Below are positions 32,447 through 43,728 of a stretch of DNA of 64,000 bases, piece after piece. The notes below the pieces were generated by a model. The model was not told the DNA's origin. It made no database searches and worked only from the letters and a program-made list of their open reading frames with translations. Both the position numbers and the translations under genes were made by a program. How positions within the stretch are numbered: position 1 is the stretch's first letter; every line of letters begins with the position of its first letter. This DNA comes from Craterostigma plantagineum (taxonomy: Eukaryota; Streptophyta; Magnoliopsida; Lamiales; Linderniaceae), in the NCBI GenBank assembly GCA_027422505.1, contig JAPQWV010000018.1:15456001-15520000 (forward strand), written 5' to 3'.

Positions 32447-33051
32447 TTGCTCTTTCTCTCTCAATTCCACCCCTTTTTCTCTCTCTTTTTTAGCCAAAGG
32501 AGAGACTTCGAAATTATAATCTAAAATGGAAGATTTCAAGCAGGCACGAGTACGGGAAGAGAAGGGAAGTTATTACGCACCGTCGTGGACTTGGACGGCG
32601 TTTTGAGTATTTCGCAGGGGCTTTTCCGTCTTTGTTAGCTTTTATGTTTGAAAACTAAGGTAGAGAGGAATGAGAAAGTGAGAGTGGGTCCCATATATAA
32701 AGTGCGGTGCTTTGAGCTATTTGTATTGTAAGGCCGTGTTTGGTGAAAGGGAGTTGCAATCAGTCTATGACAAGTCAAAGTTTGGTTTAATTTTCGAAAG
32801 GTAAGCTTTCATTCATGGTAGAGACTATACTTAGCAAGCAATGCGCCTCATTCAAATCATTAAACATGAAATAACAATAGTAATAATTTTGTTGTCAAGA
32901 TTGTACGTTGTCCTCATTGTTAAGGGACCGATGGGTTGTGTTGAAGTAGATAATAAGAATTTTCATTACATTTTTACTCTTGATAATTACCTATTTGGAA
33001 TAGGATTCTCTAGCATGAATTTTCCCATTTGAGACGATTATGTTCAGATTC
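32447..33051 (-). promoter_or_regulatory. Kinesin 5' UTR and probable promoter
   Basis: The region upstream of the kinesin start has a pyrimidine-rich leader and a TATA-like CTTTATATATGG on the minus strand at about 32693-32700, some 250 bp before the ATG. A plus-strand open frame at 32841-33032 has no recognisable domain and I ignore it. Confidence 0.35.
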
Positions 33052-33056
33052 ACTTC

Positions 33057-34029
33057 TGCAATACGAATCTGAACATTCGGATTAATAGTTTTGGTATTGA
33101 CAAAACCGATTAAAGACAAGAAATCGGAGAGCTCACACTAAGGAACGAACGTTATACTTAAACGAAGAACTCTACCGCATACCGACTAAGGATACCGTCT
33201 CAGATAAGTCTCTCAAATAACTCAGCAAATAAGAATATTATAATATGATGGACCGGACGTGATACAAATGGGATATCAAAAGAGTTTATTGAGACAGAAA
33301 GGAAAATACAGACATTCAATGCAAAGCTGCAAGTATAGAGTGAAGCAGAGGTCAACTAGCGCAAATAAGGAATAAAGCTTGTGACAGGACAAACTGCAGC
33401 ACAAACCGGACAGACCCATTTTTGGAAAGTCAATTAATGCACTGCTTAGAGTGAAGAAGCTATCTCACAACGGTTTGAAATTCAAACCTCAAGTATAAAA
33501 GAAGGAATACAAGCTGAAGACAAGCACTTCACGAATTTACAACTTCAAGTGTTATCAAGAGTTATAAGCTTACTACGAAGATCATCAAAAGAACGAAAGA
33601 TCAAAAGTGAAGTCTAAAGACATAACTGCTCTTAGTTCATGTTCTTTATTCTCCAACGGACTGTAAAAAGCTGTTGAAGTAGGTGGATTGTTTTTCTAAC
33701 GACTGCCTAGGTGATTCACTAGATTAGAGCTGTAATCAGCTGGGTAGGTTGTACACAAGTTTGTATAACTGAAGATCTAGTGAACCTTCCTTGCGAGGAA
33801 GAAGGGGAGACGTAGGAGATTTTGACTCCGAACTTCCAGAAACAATTCGGTCTCTTTCACACACACGTATTCCATTTTATATCGGTCTCAACCGTTCAGT
33901 ATATTCTTCCGCACAAATACTGACCGGTCTCTGATTGACAACAAGTCATTGTACTAAACAGTTTTAGAAACCGAAAAGAAGACAAGCGTTTATTCACCCT
34001 CCCTCTAAACGCGTAAACCGATCCTAACA
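33057..34029 (+). repeat. First LTR of a Sirevirus-like Ty1 element, solo-LTR arrangement
   Basis: It starts TGCAATACGAATCTGAACA and ends CGATCCTAACA, and matches 42102-43090 with scattered differences and small indels. It is flanked by ACTTC on both sides (33052-33056 and 34030-34034), the signature of a solo LTR with target duplication. No tRNA primer-binding site follows it; instead comes 398 bp of sequence that also follows the other LTR. Confidence 0.85.
33494..33501 (+). promoter_or_regulatory. LTR TATA box (copia)
   Basis: TATAAAAG lies in AAGTATAAAAGAAGG in the middle of the LTR. The second LTR has the same at 42556-42563. Confidence 0.6.
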
Positions 34030-34427
34030 ACTTCATATTGAACTTTGTACATTGTGATTTTAACACTATTATTAGTCGTATTGAAAATCGAGATAATAGT
34101 CCACCAGAGTGGGACGGTTAAAATTATTAAATACTTTATTCTTTATACAAAAATGAAAGGCAGGGGCAACCTCAATTAAATCCCAATTGCCAAACTTTTT
34201 ATCAACTAACTCCCCTTTCAATATACTTATTATCAAACTCCCTAAATCAAAACATTCTTACACGTCACTACCTATTTACCCGAAATGACGATTTTAGCCC
34301 TCAGTTATTATTTTTTAAATCATTTCTTCCCCAAATCAACACCCACGTAGCTTTTAATTTCAGGCCCCATCTCCCAACTAGAAAAGCTCCCGCCGACGAC
34401 GGAAAAGCCTCTGCCCGCACCGGAAAG
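34030..34427. repeat. Duplicated flank, copy 1 (end of a foldback-family element)
   Basis: The 398-bp segment matches 43091-43493 closely. It contains TCAACTAACTCCCC, AAACTCCCTAAATC and GACGATTTTAGCCCT, the inner end words of the foldback family seen at 6940-7060. It should be genomic flank of the retroelement, yet it lies between an LTR and internal sequence. Similarity to copy 2 stops after CCGGAAAG at 34427. Confidence 0.75.
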
Positions 34428-34439
34428 GGCATTTTACTA

Positions 34440-35320
34440 TTGATTGCCGAGTTTCCAAGAAAGAAAAGGAGAAAACCAGTTCGAAGTCCAAGAAGTATCA
34501 AAAGGCACTGGTAGCCAAAACTAGAAGGACTTGGGATGACTCAGACTCTGATGAATCAGATAGTGATGAGTCAGATACCGGTAGCGACGAGGAACCTCAT
34601 ATGGCTGACGACGAGGTATGCGATTCTGTCTCAAACGATTTTACAAAGGAAGAGCTGCTTCAAGCTCTTCAAGAAATGGCTGATGAATATCAGAAGCTAT
34701 CTGCTAAGATAAAGCAAAAGCGCAAAATCACACCGGTTGAACAAACCGATAGTGACTTCAGTCAAACGAGAGCTTTGACTGAGAAGGTTAGGAAACTTAG
34801 GAACGAGGTAGTGCAGCTGAGAGCTGAAAACTCTAGGTTAAATACTATCGTGAAGACCTGGAATCAGTCCAAGAAGACAGTAGAAAGCATTCAGAGCAAT
34901 CTGAAAGATAGTAACGATAGGACCGGGCTAGGGTTTAAGGACACCGAACCATGTGAACCCTCAACACACACAAAGAATACCGGATGGATCAAGTTTGTCT
35001 TAGCTAGCTCTTCACAAACTAAGAATACCGGGAACATGTCAAATCCCCCAGTCAGGTTAGGGAGAGAATATCAACCTTATAAGAGACTACCAAAAACTGC
35101 TCTCTCGCAAACCAGACTAGTGTCTAATATGCATGAACATAGGGGGAATCAAGGGTACAATTTTGAGTGTAAAAACTGGGGTAGACAATACCGGGGACCT
35201 AGATTAGGAATAAATAGGTCTAGAAAAATTAAATATCTCATAGACCCACGTACTGGTCGGACTGTCAAGGTCTATCAGATCTGGGTACCTAAGAATCTAA
35301 TCTATTCCGGACCCAAGTGA
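34440..35320 (+). pseudogene. Ty1 gag C-terminal part, truncated at 5' end
   Basis: The frame is open from the breakpoint through to TGA at 35318-35320. It begins with a Lys-rich region (SKKEKEKTSSK), then a run of Asp/Ser/Glu (DDSDSDESDSDESD), then a coiled coil with LTEKVRKLRNEVVQLRAE. The tail has basic and aromatic residues with a WGRQYRGPR patch. The N-terminal capsid domain and any upstream CCHC knuckle are lost. The ATG at 34601 is internal, not the native start. Confidence 0.7.
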
Positions 35321-35333
35321 AACTGGGTGCCAA

Positions 35334-35371
<38 letters not shown>
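35334..35371. repeat. (AT)n microsatellite in copia element
   Basis: An uninterrupted AT dinucleotide run lies in the gag-protease junction. It is likely to vary between individuals. Confidence 0.9.
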
Positions 35372-35373
<2 letters not shown>

Positions 35374-35389
35374 TCAGGAGTACATCGAG

Positions 35390-35925
35390 GAGCTAAACCG
35401 GTCAGTATGGTATCTGGATAGTGGACGCTGTCAACATATGACAGGAGACGAAGGATAGCTGAAGAAGCTTAGACCACACACCGGACCAAAAATTACTTTC
35501 GGAGATAACGGTAAAGGTAAAACAATAGGGAAGGGAGTCATTACTCACAGGAACCTTACTCTGAAGGATGAAGTACAAAACCTTCATTATAATTTAATAA
35601 GTGTGAGTCAGCTATGTAGAAACAACTTCCTAATATCCTTCGAGAAAGATAAATGCTTTGTCAAGGATAAGACGGAACACATACTGATAACTGGTCATAG
35701 AATCGGTGGTACCTATAGCGTCCAGTGGGGAAAACAGTCGGTAACCACTCAAACTTGTCTCATAGCTCATAACTCCAAAAACTGGTTGTGGCATAAACGC
35801 CTCAGTCACTTAAACTTTAAGACTATTTCAGCTCTTAAAGAAAACAATCTTGTTAAAGGTCTACCCAATGTAAAGTTTACAAAAGATAAGCACTGTACAG
35901 CGTGTCAGCTAGGTAAACAAATTTA
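35390..35925 (+). pseudogene. Ty1 protease and GAG-pre-integrase region
   Basis: The protease site appears as WYLDSG followed by HMTGD, keeping the catalytic D-S-G, with a stop at about 35457. The frame continues with FGDNGKGKT, GKGVI, NLISVSQLC and then WLWHKRLSHLN, the His-containing GAG-pre-integrase motif. It ends CTACQLGKQ before a stop at 35924. Confidence 0.75.
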
Positions 35926-36680
35926 AAAGTAAAGGGAATTTAGAGTCAAACCGGTGTTTAGACTTACTTCACATGGATCTTTTTGGACCTATACCGGTGG
36001 CCAGTCTTGGTGGTGCCAAATATACTCTCGTTGTCCTTTTCGAGGTTTACTTGGGTTGTCTTTTTAAAATCCAAAGACCAAACTTCAGTCAGTTTAATAA
36101 AACTTTTCAAAAGAATTGAAAATGAACAAAATGGTAACATAAACCGAATTCATAGTGATCGAGGTACTGAATTTGTGAATCTCACGCTAACCAAATTTCT
36201 TGAGAACCATGGTATACGCCATGAGTGATCTGCTGCCAGGACACCACAGCAAAATGAAGTTGCTAAAAGAAGAAATACAACTCTCAAGGAAGTAGCCAGA
36301 ATAATGTTAGCAGATGCAGACATTTCCCATAAGTTCTGGGCAGAAGCCATCAATACAACGTGTTATACACAGAACCGGTCCATGATTTGAAGAAACAGGG
36401 CAAGACACCATATGAAGTATGGACCGGAAATGTTCCTTCAATCGGCTACTTCAAAACCTTTGGGAGCAAATGTTTCATCCACAATAACGGGAAAAACCAA
36501 CTCTCAGCCTTCGATACAAGGGCAGAAAAAGGGATATTTCTCGGTTACTCTTCAGTTAGCTAAGCATACCAGGTCTTCAACACTAAAACGCTATCTATTG
36601 AAGAATCAGCACACGCAGTCTTTGAAGAATCAGAGACCGATGATCAATCACCCAGTCACATTAATCCTCTAAGCAGTCAA
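35926..36680 (+). pseudogene. Ty1 integrase
   Basis: The catalytic core begins HMDLFGPIP (first Asp), followed by HSDRGTEFVN (second Asp) in the frame 35983-36228. A stop at 36226 interrupts the block before TPQQNEVAKRRN, which supplies the catalytic Glu. The region continues with PYEVWTGNVPSIGYFKTFGSKCF. Frameshifts near 36050 and 36360 make the gene inactive. Confidence 0.75.
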
Positions 36681-37697
36681 CTGGAGAAATCCCATCTTGA
36701 AAGCGAAAGTGATGAAGAACCTGATCGACCAGTTTTGGAGCTTACTGAAATACCTACCATAGAGGAAACTGGTATTCAGGCTGATAATGTTGAAATACCA
36801 GTTCAACCAACCAATCCATGCAATGAGGATTATGAAAGTATACCGGAAGTCGGAACAAATAGTGACACACAAGGCATACCGGAGGAATCAATTGAGGGGA
36901 AACACATTAAATGGAATCGTACCAAGCTGAATCATCCATAGCAACTGATCACAAGAGACCCTACAGCTCCCATGAAGACAAGGCGGCAGACGAATCCAAA
37001 CCTATTCAGCTATGCGTTCATATCTCAGATTCAACCGTCAAAGGTCGATGAAGCTCTCAAGGATGACAACTGGATAGAAGCGATGCAAGAAGAACTGAAC
37101 CAGTTTGAGAGAAATCAAGTTTGGGCTCTTTTTCCTCGACCAACCCAAACCGTAATAGGTACAAAATGGGTTTTCAAGAACAAGTTAAATGAGGAAGGAC
37201 TAGTCACTAGGAATAAGGCAAGGCTGATCGCTCAAGGCTATAGGCAAGAAGAAGGAATCGACTATGATGAGACTTTTGCACCAGTAGCAAGACTTGAGGC
37301 CATATGAATTTTCTTGGCATACGCAGCTCACAAGGACTTCAAAGTATTTCAAATGGATGTCAAGAGTGCATTTCTGAACGGTAAAATTTTTGAAGAAGTG
37401 TATGTCGCTCAACCACCCGGTTTCGAAAGCCATGAGCATCCTGATCATGTCTATCATTTGAAGAAGGCTCTCTATGGTTTGAAGCAAGCACCAAGGGCTT
37501 GGTACGAAACTCTATCAAAATTCTTAACAGATCACAACTTCATCACTGGAAGTGTTGACAAGACACTATTTAGATTCACCAAGGGAGATCATCTACTGAT
37601 CCTTCAGATTTATGTTGACGACATCATCTTTGGGTCAACTGATGCCAAGCTATGCAAACGTTTTTCTAAAATGATGCAAGATGAGCATGATGGGTGA
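36681..37697 (+). pseudogene. Ty1 reverse transcriptase
   Basis: An acidic linker (36735-36941) leads to the RT domain: [43 protein letters not shown] and [16 protein letters not shown] stop at 37305 follows. RT continues with [26 protein letters not shown] and the polymerase motif [13 protein letters not shown]. Motifs are all present, but stops at 36939 and 37305 and a frameshift near 37680 break the frame. Confidence 0.85.
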
Positions 37698-38543
37698 GCT
37701 TACCTTCTTTTTGGGACTCCAAGTAAAGCAGTTGGAGCAAGGCATATTCATGAATCAAGCCAAGTACACGAAGGAGCTCCTCAAAAGATTCGGTATGGAA
37801 AATTGTTCTCAAGCTACCACGCCAATGAGTTCTTCAATAAAATTAGACAAGGATGAGAAAGGAACTCCAGTTGAGGTTACCAAGTACAGGGGATTAATCG
37901 GATCACTACTCTATCTAACTGCCAGCAGACCGGACATCATGTACAGCGTCTGTTTGTGCGCCCGGCTTCAGTCTAATCCGAAAGAAAGTCACTTCTCTGC
38001 TGCAAAGCGTATCTTGAAGTATCTTAAAGGAACCATCAATGTTGGCCTATGGTATCCCAAAGATTCAAGTATGTCGCTGCATGGATATACCGATGCTGAC
38101 TATGCCGGTTGCAAAATCGATAGACGAAGCACCAGTGGAACATGTCAGTTTCTTGGTGACCGGCTAATTTCTTGGTTTAGCAAGAAACAAACCTCGAAGC
38201 CACATCTACAGCTGAAGCAGAGTACTTGGCTGCTGGAAGCTGTTGCTCACAGATCCTATGGATACAACATCAACTGGAAGACTATGGGATCAAGGAAACC
38301 GATACTCCAATTTTCTGTGACAATACGAGTGCAATTGCCATCACTCAGAATCTGGTATTAAATTCAAGGAAGAAGCACATTGAGATAAGACATCACTTCA
38401 TACGCGATCATGTGCCGAAGAAGAATGTGCGCTTGGAACACATCTCAACCGATCTACAAGTCGCTGACATACTAACCAAGCCACTGCTAGAAGCTAAGTT
38501 CCTTTTCTTTCGAAATGCTTTAGGTTTATTAGATTTATCTTGA
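37681..38543 (+). pseudogene. Ty1 RNase H and pol C-terminus
   Basis: The frame 37681-38361 includes FFLGLQVKQ, RGLIGSLLYLTASRPDI and the RNase H start GYTDADYAG, then RRSTSGTCQFLG. A frameshift near 38200 moves to the frame ending at 38543 with CDNTSAIAITQN, KHIEIRHHFIRD and ADILTKPL, the normal end of Ty1 pol. The frameshift falls where a conserved acidic residue would be expected. Confidence 0.85.
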
Positions 38544-39210
38544 AATAACATAGGTCAGGGGGAACATTGTTATATCAAATTGATTGATATAGGTGGTTAC
38601 CTAGACACTACAACAAGCCGTGCAAATTGACGATCGTAATACATCTCCTTTCTTAAACAGTCATTTTTTTCATATTGGTCAATACTACATAACTCGTGTC
38701 AGTTTCATCCAAAACTGACTTTCAGATAAGCCTCGTAGAGTCAACTATCTTCTATGTTAATATACCGGTTATTTTTGTTCATATATAAAACCGGTCATTT
38801 TCTTTTAAACCGGTCACTTTCTTGTCTCGAGATACCGGTTACTCCCCTTCATAAGAACAGTATATGTACCGATATATTTCCCATATCTTGACCAATGACT
38901 AACCGAAATCGTTTTTATTTAATACACGTCATCAATTGCACACATCCCGTCATAGTACCTTTTTCAGGAAAAACTGACAATGAGTCCTGTGCTACGCAGC
39001 AGTCTCACTCTATAAAAAGAAGGCTAAGCGACAAGACGTCTTATGCATTTAATGCAAAGACACGCTTTATCCCTCTCAAAGAAACTTAGTTTCGTACTCA
39101 ATTGGAGAAGTTTTCATCATTATCCACACATTGTAAACAGAACTCTCTCTCTCTCTCTCTCTCAAAATTCTCCAATCTTTCTCAAAAACCCTACCACATT
39201 CTCAGGATAA
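38544..39210 (+). other. Ty1 spacer between pol and extra ORF
   Basis: No conserved frame is present. ACCGGT words recur many times (38760-38850) and a CT dinucleotide run lies at 39145-39166. Confidence 0.5.
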
Positions 39211-42014
39211 TGGCTCTAGCACACAAAAACCTTACAAGGACTGCGATTCAGATTCACTTTGATAACTGTAAAGGTGAACACGAAGGCTTTGATCTGATTC
39301 TCGAAGCCCTAATTAGAACCGGCCTCCAGACATTTCTTAACTGCTCTGTTGAGTATTACCCAGATACTCTGCACCAGTTCTTCAACACAGTTCTTGCGTG
39401 GGAGACCGTCTTCAGTGCCTAATCAACGGTCACCAGTTCGACATCACCGATGACTACTTTGCCGACCTTTTCAATCTGCCCACCTCAGGGGCAAGCGTCA
39501 TCATTGTACCAGATGACGTCAAGGAACCACTGAAACTCACAATGTCTCTAAAAGGAATCTCGTTTAAAGACTCTGAGAAGCGTGTAGTGCTGAAACCATA
39601 GTACAGACTACTCCATGATGTTGTGGCCAAATCAGTCTTGGGCAAGGCAGGCTCATTCGATATGATGACGAGTGATAAGGTTCAAGCCATGGTGGCCATC
39701 CTGACCGGGATGAAGATTAACTGGTCTTCAGTAATATTCTCAGTGCTCAAAGCAATACTACTAGTTCGTGAAAGACAGTTCAAGAACTTCGCCCCACAAC
39801 TGTCATTTCTTCTCAAGCACAAGGTTGCTGATGTTGGGACAAAGGAGCTGATCGGGTTTGTCCACTACGTCTCTGGCGATATTATTCGGCAAATGTTGGT
39901 AGGGGTCTCACCCACAAAGAAACCAATCAAACGGAAGGCCTCTGATGATATCGATGCCTCTAGACCGACCAAGAAAGTCTCTGATGATTTCTCAGATAAA
40001 CCAGCTGCTGGTGTGTCAACAAAGAAGAAATCGACCAGCAGACTAGAGACTCATTCAAGACCAGCTTCACCTGCCCCCACAAAGAAGAAAATCTCCACAA
40101 CCAAACCGCCCTCATCAAACCCGGCCAAGAAGAAACTAATTTTGGTGCATTCCTCTTCCTCTGAAGACACTCAGCCGCTTCAGCAAGTCTTTACGAAACC
40201 AAGAAGTCTTGGGCTCACAAAGAAGAAGAAGACTGGACCCATACACTCTAAGGAACTGACTCAATCTGCAGAACCTCATCAACCGGTTTCTATAGTTGCA
40301 CCAACCATCATTGTCTCTTCTGCCACAGAGACAACTGGTTCGGTGATCAGGACTGCTCCACCACAAGGCGGTGTGGTGATACGAAAACCGGTCCGAACAA
40401 CCCCTACTAACAAAGGGAAGGGCAAGGCCATTCTAGTACCGGAAGAACCTGAGTCTGTTGATGAAACAGCCTGGCGCCTTATTAGTGCGGAGATTGATGA
40501 AAATATTGCCGCTGACATTCACGCCTATGAAGATTGGCTAGATTTACGGTACACTTCGTTAAATCAAAAGATCTGGAGATCCAAAGACTTCTCTGATCGT
40601 CTCAAGCAGGCCAGAAAGACTGAGTGCAAAATCATCAAGTCACTGGGAATAGAGTCTATCAAGAGTTTGATGAATGCTCGGGAGCTATACCACCTTCGGC
40701 TTACAATGGATCAATTGGAGCACTATATAGAACAGCGCAGGCTGAATTTTCAACCGGAAGGACCTGATGTAGTTCATGACCTTCAAGTCCTAACCAGGCT
40801 GGAGTCAGAACTACAAAGCATACAGGTCTACTACACCATAGTCTTGGCCAAGCTCCAGCCAGATGGTTCTTCGTCCTCTGCTGCCTTTGCTCCATCTGCC
40901 AAGACGCAGTCTGTCTCCACAATGACCACATCTTTGGTCATTGCGCCGATGCCTCCGCACCAGTCAACAGTGCTGCTCTACAACTGATCTCCCAACCAGT
41001 TCCTCTTTCCACATCTGAACAGGGTCCTTCAATACCGGTTTCATCTTCTCTAACCGACAAACCATTGCTCTTCCGACAACCCATTTCAGGTTTCTCCAAG
41101 CCACCCATGGGTCACTTGCAGATACCGATTCAGATTCCCGCTCTGTATGCACCGCCTCAGATCCCGGCGCTTGATGAGTCGTCTCTGCTCCTCTTTTGAT
41201 GACCCACAACCGGTGGAGGTTCGATCTGAACAGGAAATTGGGGTTGATAGTGAGCCTGCTCCCTCGCATACTTCTGATGCAACAACTGAACAAGGCGCCT
41301 CAGTAACCGCCAATCCTACTGAGTCGGTTATTGTCTTCACTGACCCACAACCAGCGCAAGTTTAGACTTCAACTCCTCCACAGTCGGCTCCACAGTTTTC
41401 TCAGCCACTGGGTCAATCTCCTCAAACCACCTCCATACCGGTCGAGATCATGGCTTCTCCCAAGGAAATTTCTTTGGTCAAACAGACTTATCGAACAATG
41501 TCTGTTCTCGGTAAGGCAATCAACAGTGACCGGCAGAACACCAATGATCGATTAGTGCTCTCACGAATGATCTAGCCGGTCTTTGATCTGATGTCTGTGC
41601 CGACCTAGAGGTAATCAAGTCTCAACTAACTGTCTTGACAAGAATCATCACTCCAGTTCTTGACAAAAAGGGGGAAGGACTCGGCAGAAAAGACGACTCT
41701 AGCTCAACCTCCGAGCCTCAGAAGTTCATTTCGCAGCTGTCTCTCAGAGTCGATGATCCGAAAAGAGCTGCGATTGAAGCTGCGCTCATACCTTATGAAG
41801 CCTTTAAGGAACATGCTTCTGCTATCCCAGTTAGCGTGGTTGGTCCAGTTGAGGTACAGTATGATAGCAGTATCTGAGGCACTTGGCTTGTACGCTTGCA
41901 AAGGAACAACTGGCTGATCTTGAAAGGATGCATGACTTAAAGGATCATGCATACAAGGATGACGCAAGGCTAAAAGAAATAGAACGGATCTTCAAGAGCA
42001 AGAGCTATGAGTAG
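39211..42014 (+). pseudogene. Extra ORF after RNase H of the Sirevirus-like element
   Basis: It begins MALAHKNLTRTAIQIHFDN at 39211, shifts frame near 39400 (LQCLINGHQFDITDDYFADLFNLP), has a stop at 39599 and continues in 39623-40987. That part has a Lys-rich disordered middle with repeated PTKK and TKKK patches, then a helical segment (WLDLRYTSLNQKIW). Further pieces continue after stops to about 42014, ending in a charged coiled coil (LERMHDLKDH). Sireviruses carry an ORF here that is sometimes called envelope-like. I see no convincing signal peptide or membrane anchor, and the N-terminal block resembles the plant-transposon protein domain found in many retroelements. Confidence 0.6.
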
Positions 42015-42088
42015 TTGTAATTTGAATCAAACTACTTTTGATATAAATGAAAACTGGTTTTTCTTCTGCTAAGTTTTGTCAATCACCA

Positions 42089-42101
42089 AAAAGGGGGAAA
42101 T
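42089..42101 (+). other. Polypurine tract of the Ty1 element
   Basis: AAAAAGGGGGAAAT lies immediately before the LTR start TGCTAG at 42102. Confidence 0.75.
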
Positions 42102-43090
42102 TGCTAGTAATACGAATCTGAACATTTGGATTAATAGTTTTGTTATTGACAAAACCGATTAAAGACAAGAAACCGGAGAGCTCACACTAAGGAACGAATG
42201 CTAAACTTAAACGAAGAACTCTACCGCATACCGACTAAGGATACGGGTCTCAGATAAGTCTCTCAAATAAAAAGGCAAGGACTCAGCAAATAAAAATATT
42301 ATAATATGATGGACCGGACGTGATGCAAATGGGAAATTCAAAAGAGTTTATTGAGACATAAAGGAAAATACAGACATTCAATGCAAAGCTGCAAGTATAG
42401 AATGAAGCAGAGGTCAACTAGCGCAAATAAGGAATAAAGCTTGTGACAGGACAAATTGCAGCACAAACCGGACAGACCCATTTTTGGAAAGTCAATTAAT
42501 GCACTGCTTAGAGTGAAGAAGCTGTCTCACAACGGTTTGAAATTCAAACCTCAAGTATAAAAGAAGGAATACAAGCTGAGACAAGCACTTCACGAATTTA
42601 CAACTTCAAGTGTTATCAAGAGTTCTAAGCTTACTACGAAGATCATCAAAAGAACGAAAGATCAAAAGTGAAGTCTAAAGACATAACTGCTCTTAGTTCA
42701 TGTTCTTTATTCTCCAACGGACTGTAAAAAGCTGTTGAAGTAGGTGGATTGTTTTTCTAACGACTGCCTAGGTGATTCACTAGATTAGAGCTGTAATCAG
42801 CTGGGTAGGTTGTACACAAGTTTTTATAACTGAATATCTAGTGAACCTTCCTTGCGAGGAAGAAGGGGAGACGTAGGAGATTTTGACTCCGAACTTCCAG
42901 AAACAATTCGGTCTCTTTCACATACACGTATTTCATTTTATATCGGTATCAACCGTTCAGTATATTCTTCCGCACAAATACTGACCGGTCACTGATTGAG
43001 AACAAGTCACTGTACTAAACAGTTTTAGAAACCGAAAAGAAGACAAGCGTTTATTCACCCTCCCTCTAAACGCGTAAACCGATCCTAACA
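42102..43090 (+). repeat. Second (3') LTR of the Ty1 element
   Basis: It runs TGCTAGTAATACG to CGATCCTAACA and matches the first LTR. It is followed by ACTTC (43091-43095) and the same flank that follows the first LTR. Confidence 0.9.
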
Positions 43091-43493
43091 ACTTCATATT
43101 GAACTTTGTACATTGTGATTTTAACACTATTATTAGTCGTATTGAAAATCGAGATAATCTCATAGTCCACCAGAGTGGGACGGTTAAAATTATTAAATAC
43201 TTTATTCTTTATACAAAAATGAAAGGCAGGGGCAACCTCAATTAAATCTGAATTGCCAAACTTTTTATCAACTAAGTCCCCTTTCAATTTACTTATTATC
43301 AAACTCCCTAAATCAAAACATTCTTACACGTCACTACCTATTTACCCGAAATGACGATTTTAGCCCTCCGTTATTATTTTTTAAATCATTTCTTCCCCAA
43401 ATCAACACCCACGTAGCTTTTAATTTCAGGCCTCATCTCCCAACTAGAAAAGCTCCCGCCGACGAGGGAAAAGCCTCTGCCCGCACCGGAAAG
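43091..43493. repeat. Duplicated flank, copy 2
   Basis: This matches 34030-34427. The sequence continues past CCGGAAAG into CTCCGAGTTTGCC, which may be the original continuation of the flank. Confidence 0.75.
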
Positions 43494-43728
43494 CTCCGAG
43501 TTTGCCTAATTCATCGTGGGTTTTCTCGGTCCAAGTAAGTTGATGTATGTTTTTGTTGTTTCTTTCACTGTGGGTTATCTATAACACCCAAATAGGTTTG
43601 CGCACATTAAAATAAAATTTAAGCCCAAAGCCCACTCTATTTCTATGATACTTATCCTTTAGAAAAAAACCCTTAGATGCTAAGTAACGTGGAGGGAGAA
43701 GAGAGAAAAGAGAGTAGGGTAAAATTCG
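43494..43728. other. Short spacer
   Basis: No gene is visible. It may include the rest of the foldback-family end. GTCCAAGTAAGT at 43530 looks like a splice donor but has no supported exon. Confidence 0.3.

Larger units (their letters stand above)
34428..42101 (+). mobile_element. Internal region of Sirevirus-like Ty1 retrotransposon, 5' truncated
   Basis: It contains, in Ty1 order, the end of gag, protease, GAG-pre-integrase, integrase, RT and RNase H, followed by a long extra ORF region and a purine tract. The order protease-integrase-RT-RNase H defines Ty1/copia; the long ORF after RNase H and the Asp/Ser-rich gag tail fit Sireviruses. The primer-binding site and first part of gag are missing. 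All frames carry stops or shifts. Confidence 0.85.

Noticed and set aside
32841..33032. A 63-codon frame upstream of the kinesin
   Set aside because: No domain, low-complexity hydrophobic residues, and it is in the probable promoter.
39211..42014. Envelope gene of a retrovirus-like Ty1 element
   Set aside because: The position fits, but there is no convincing signal peptide, cleavage site or membrane anchor, and the frame is broken in several places.
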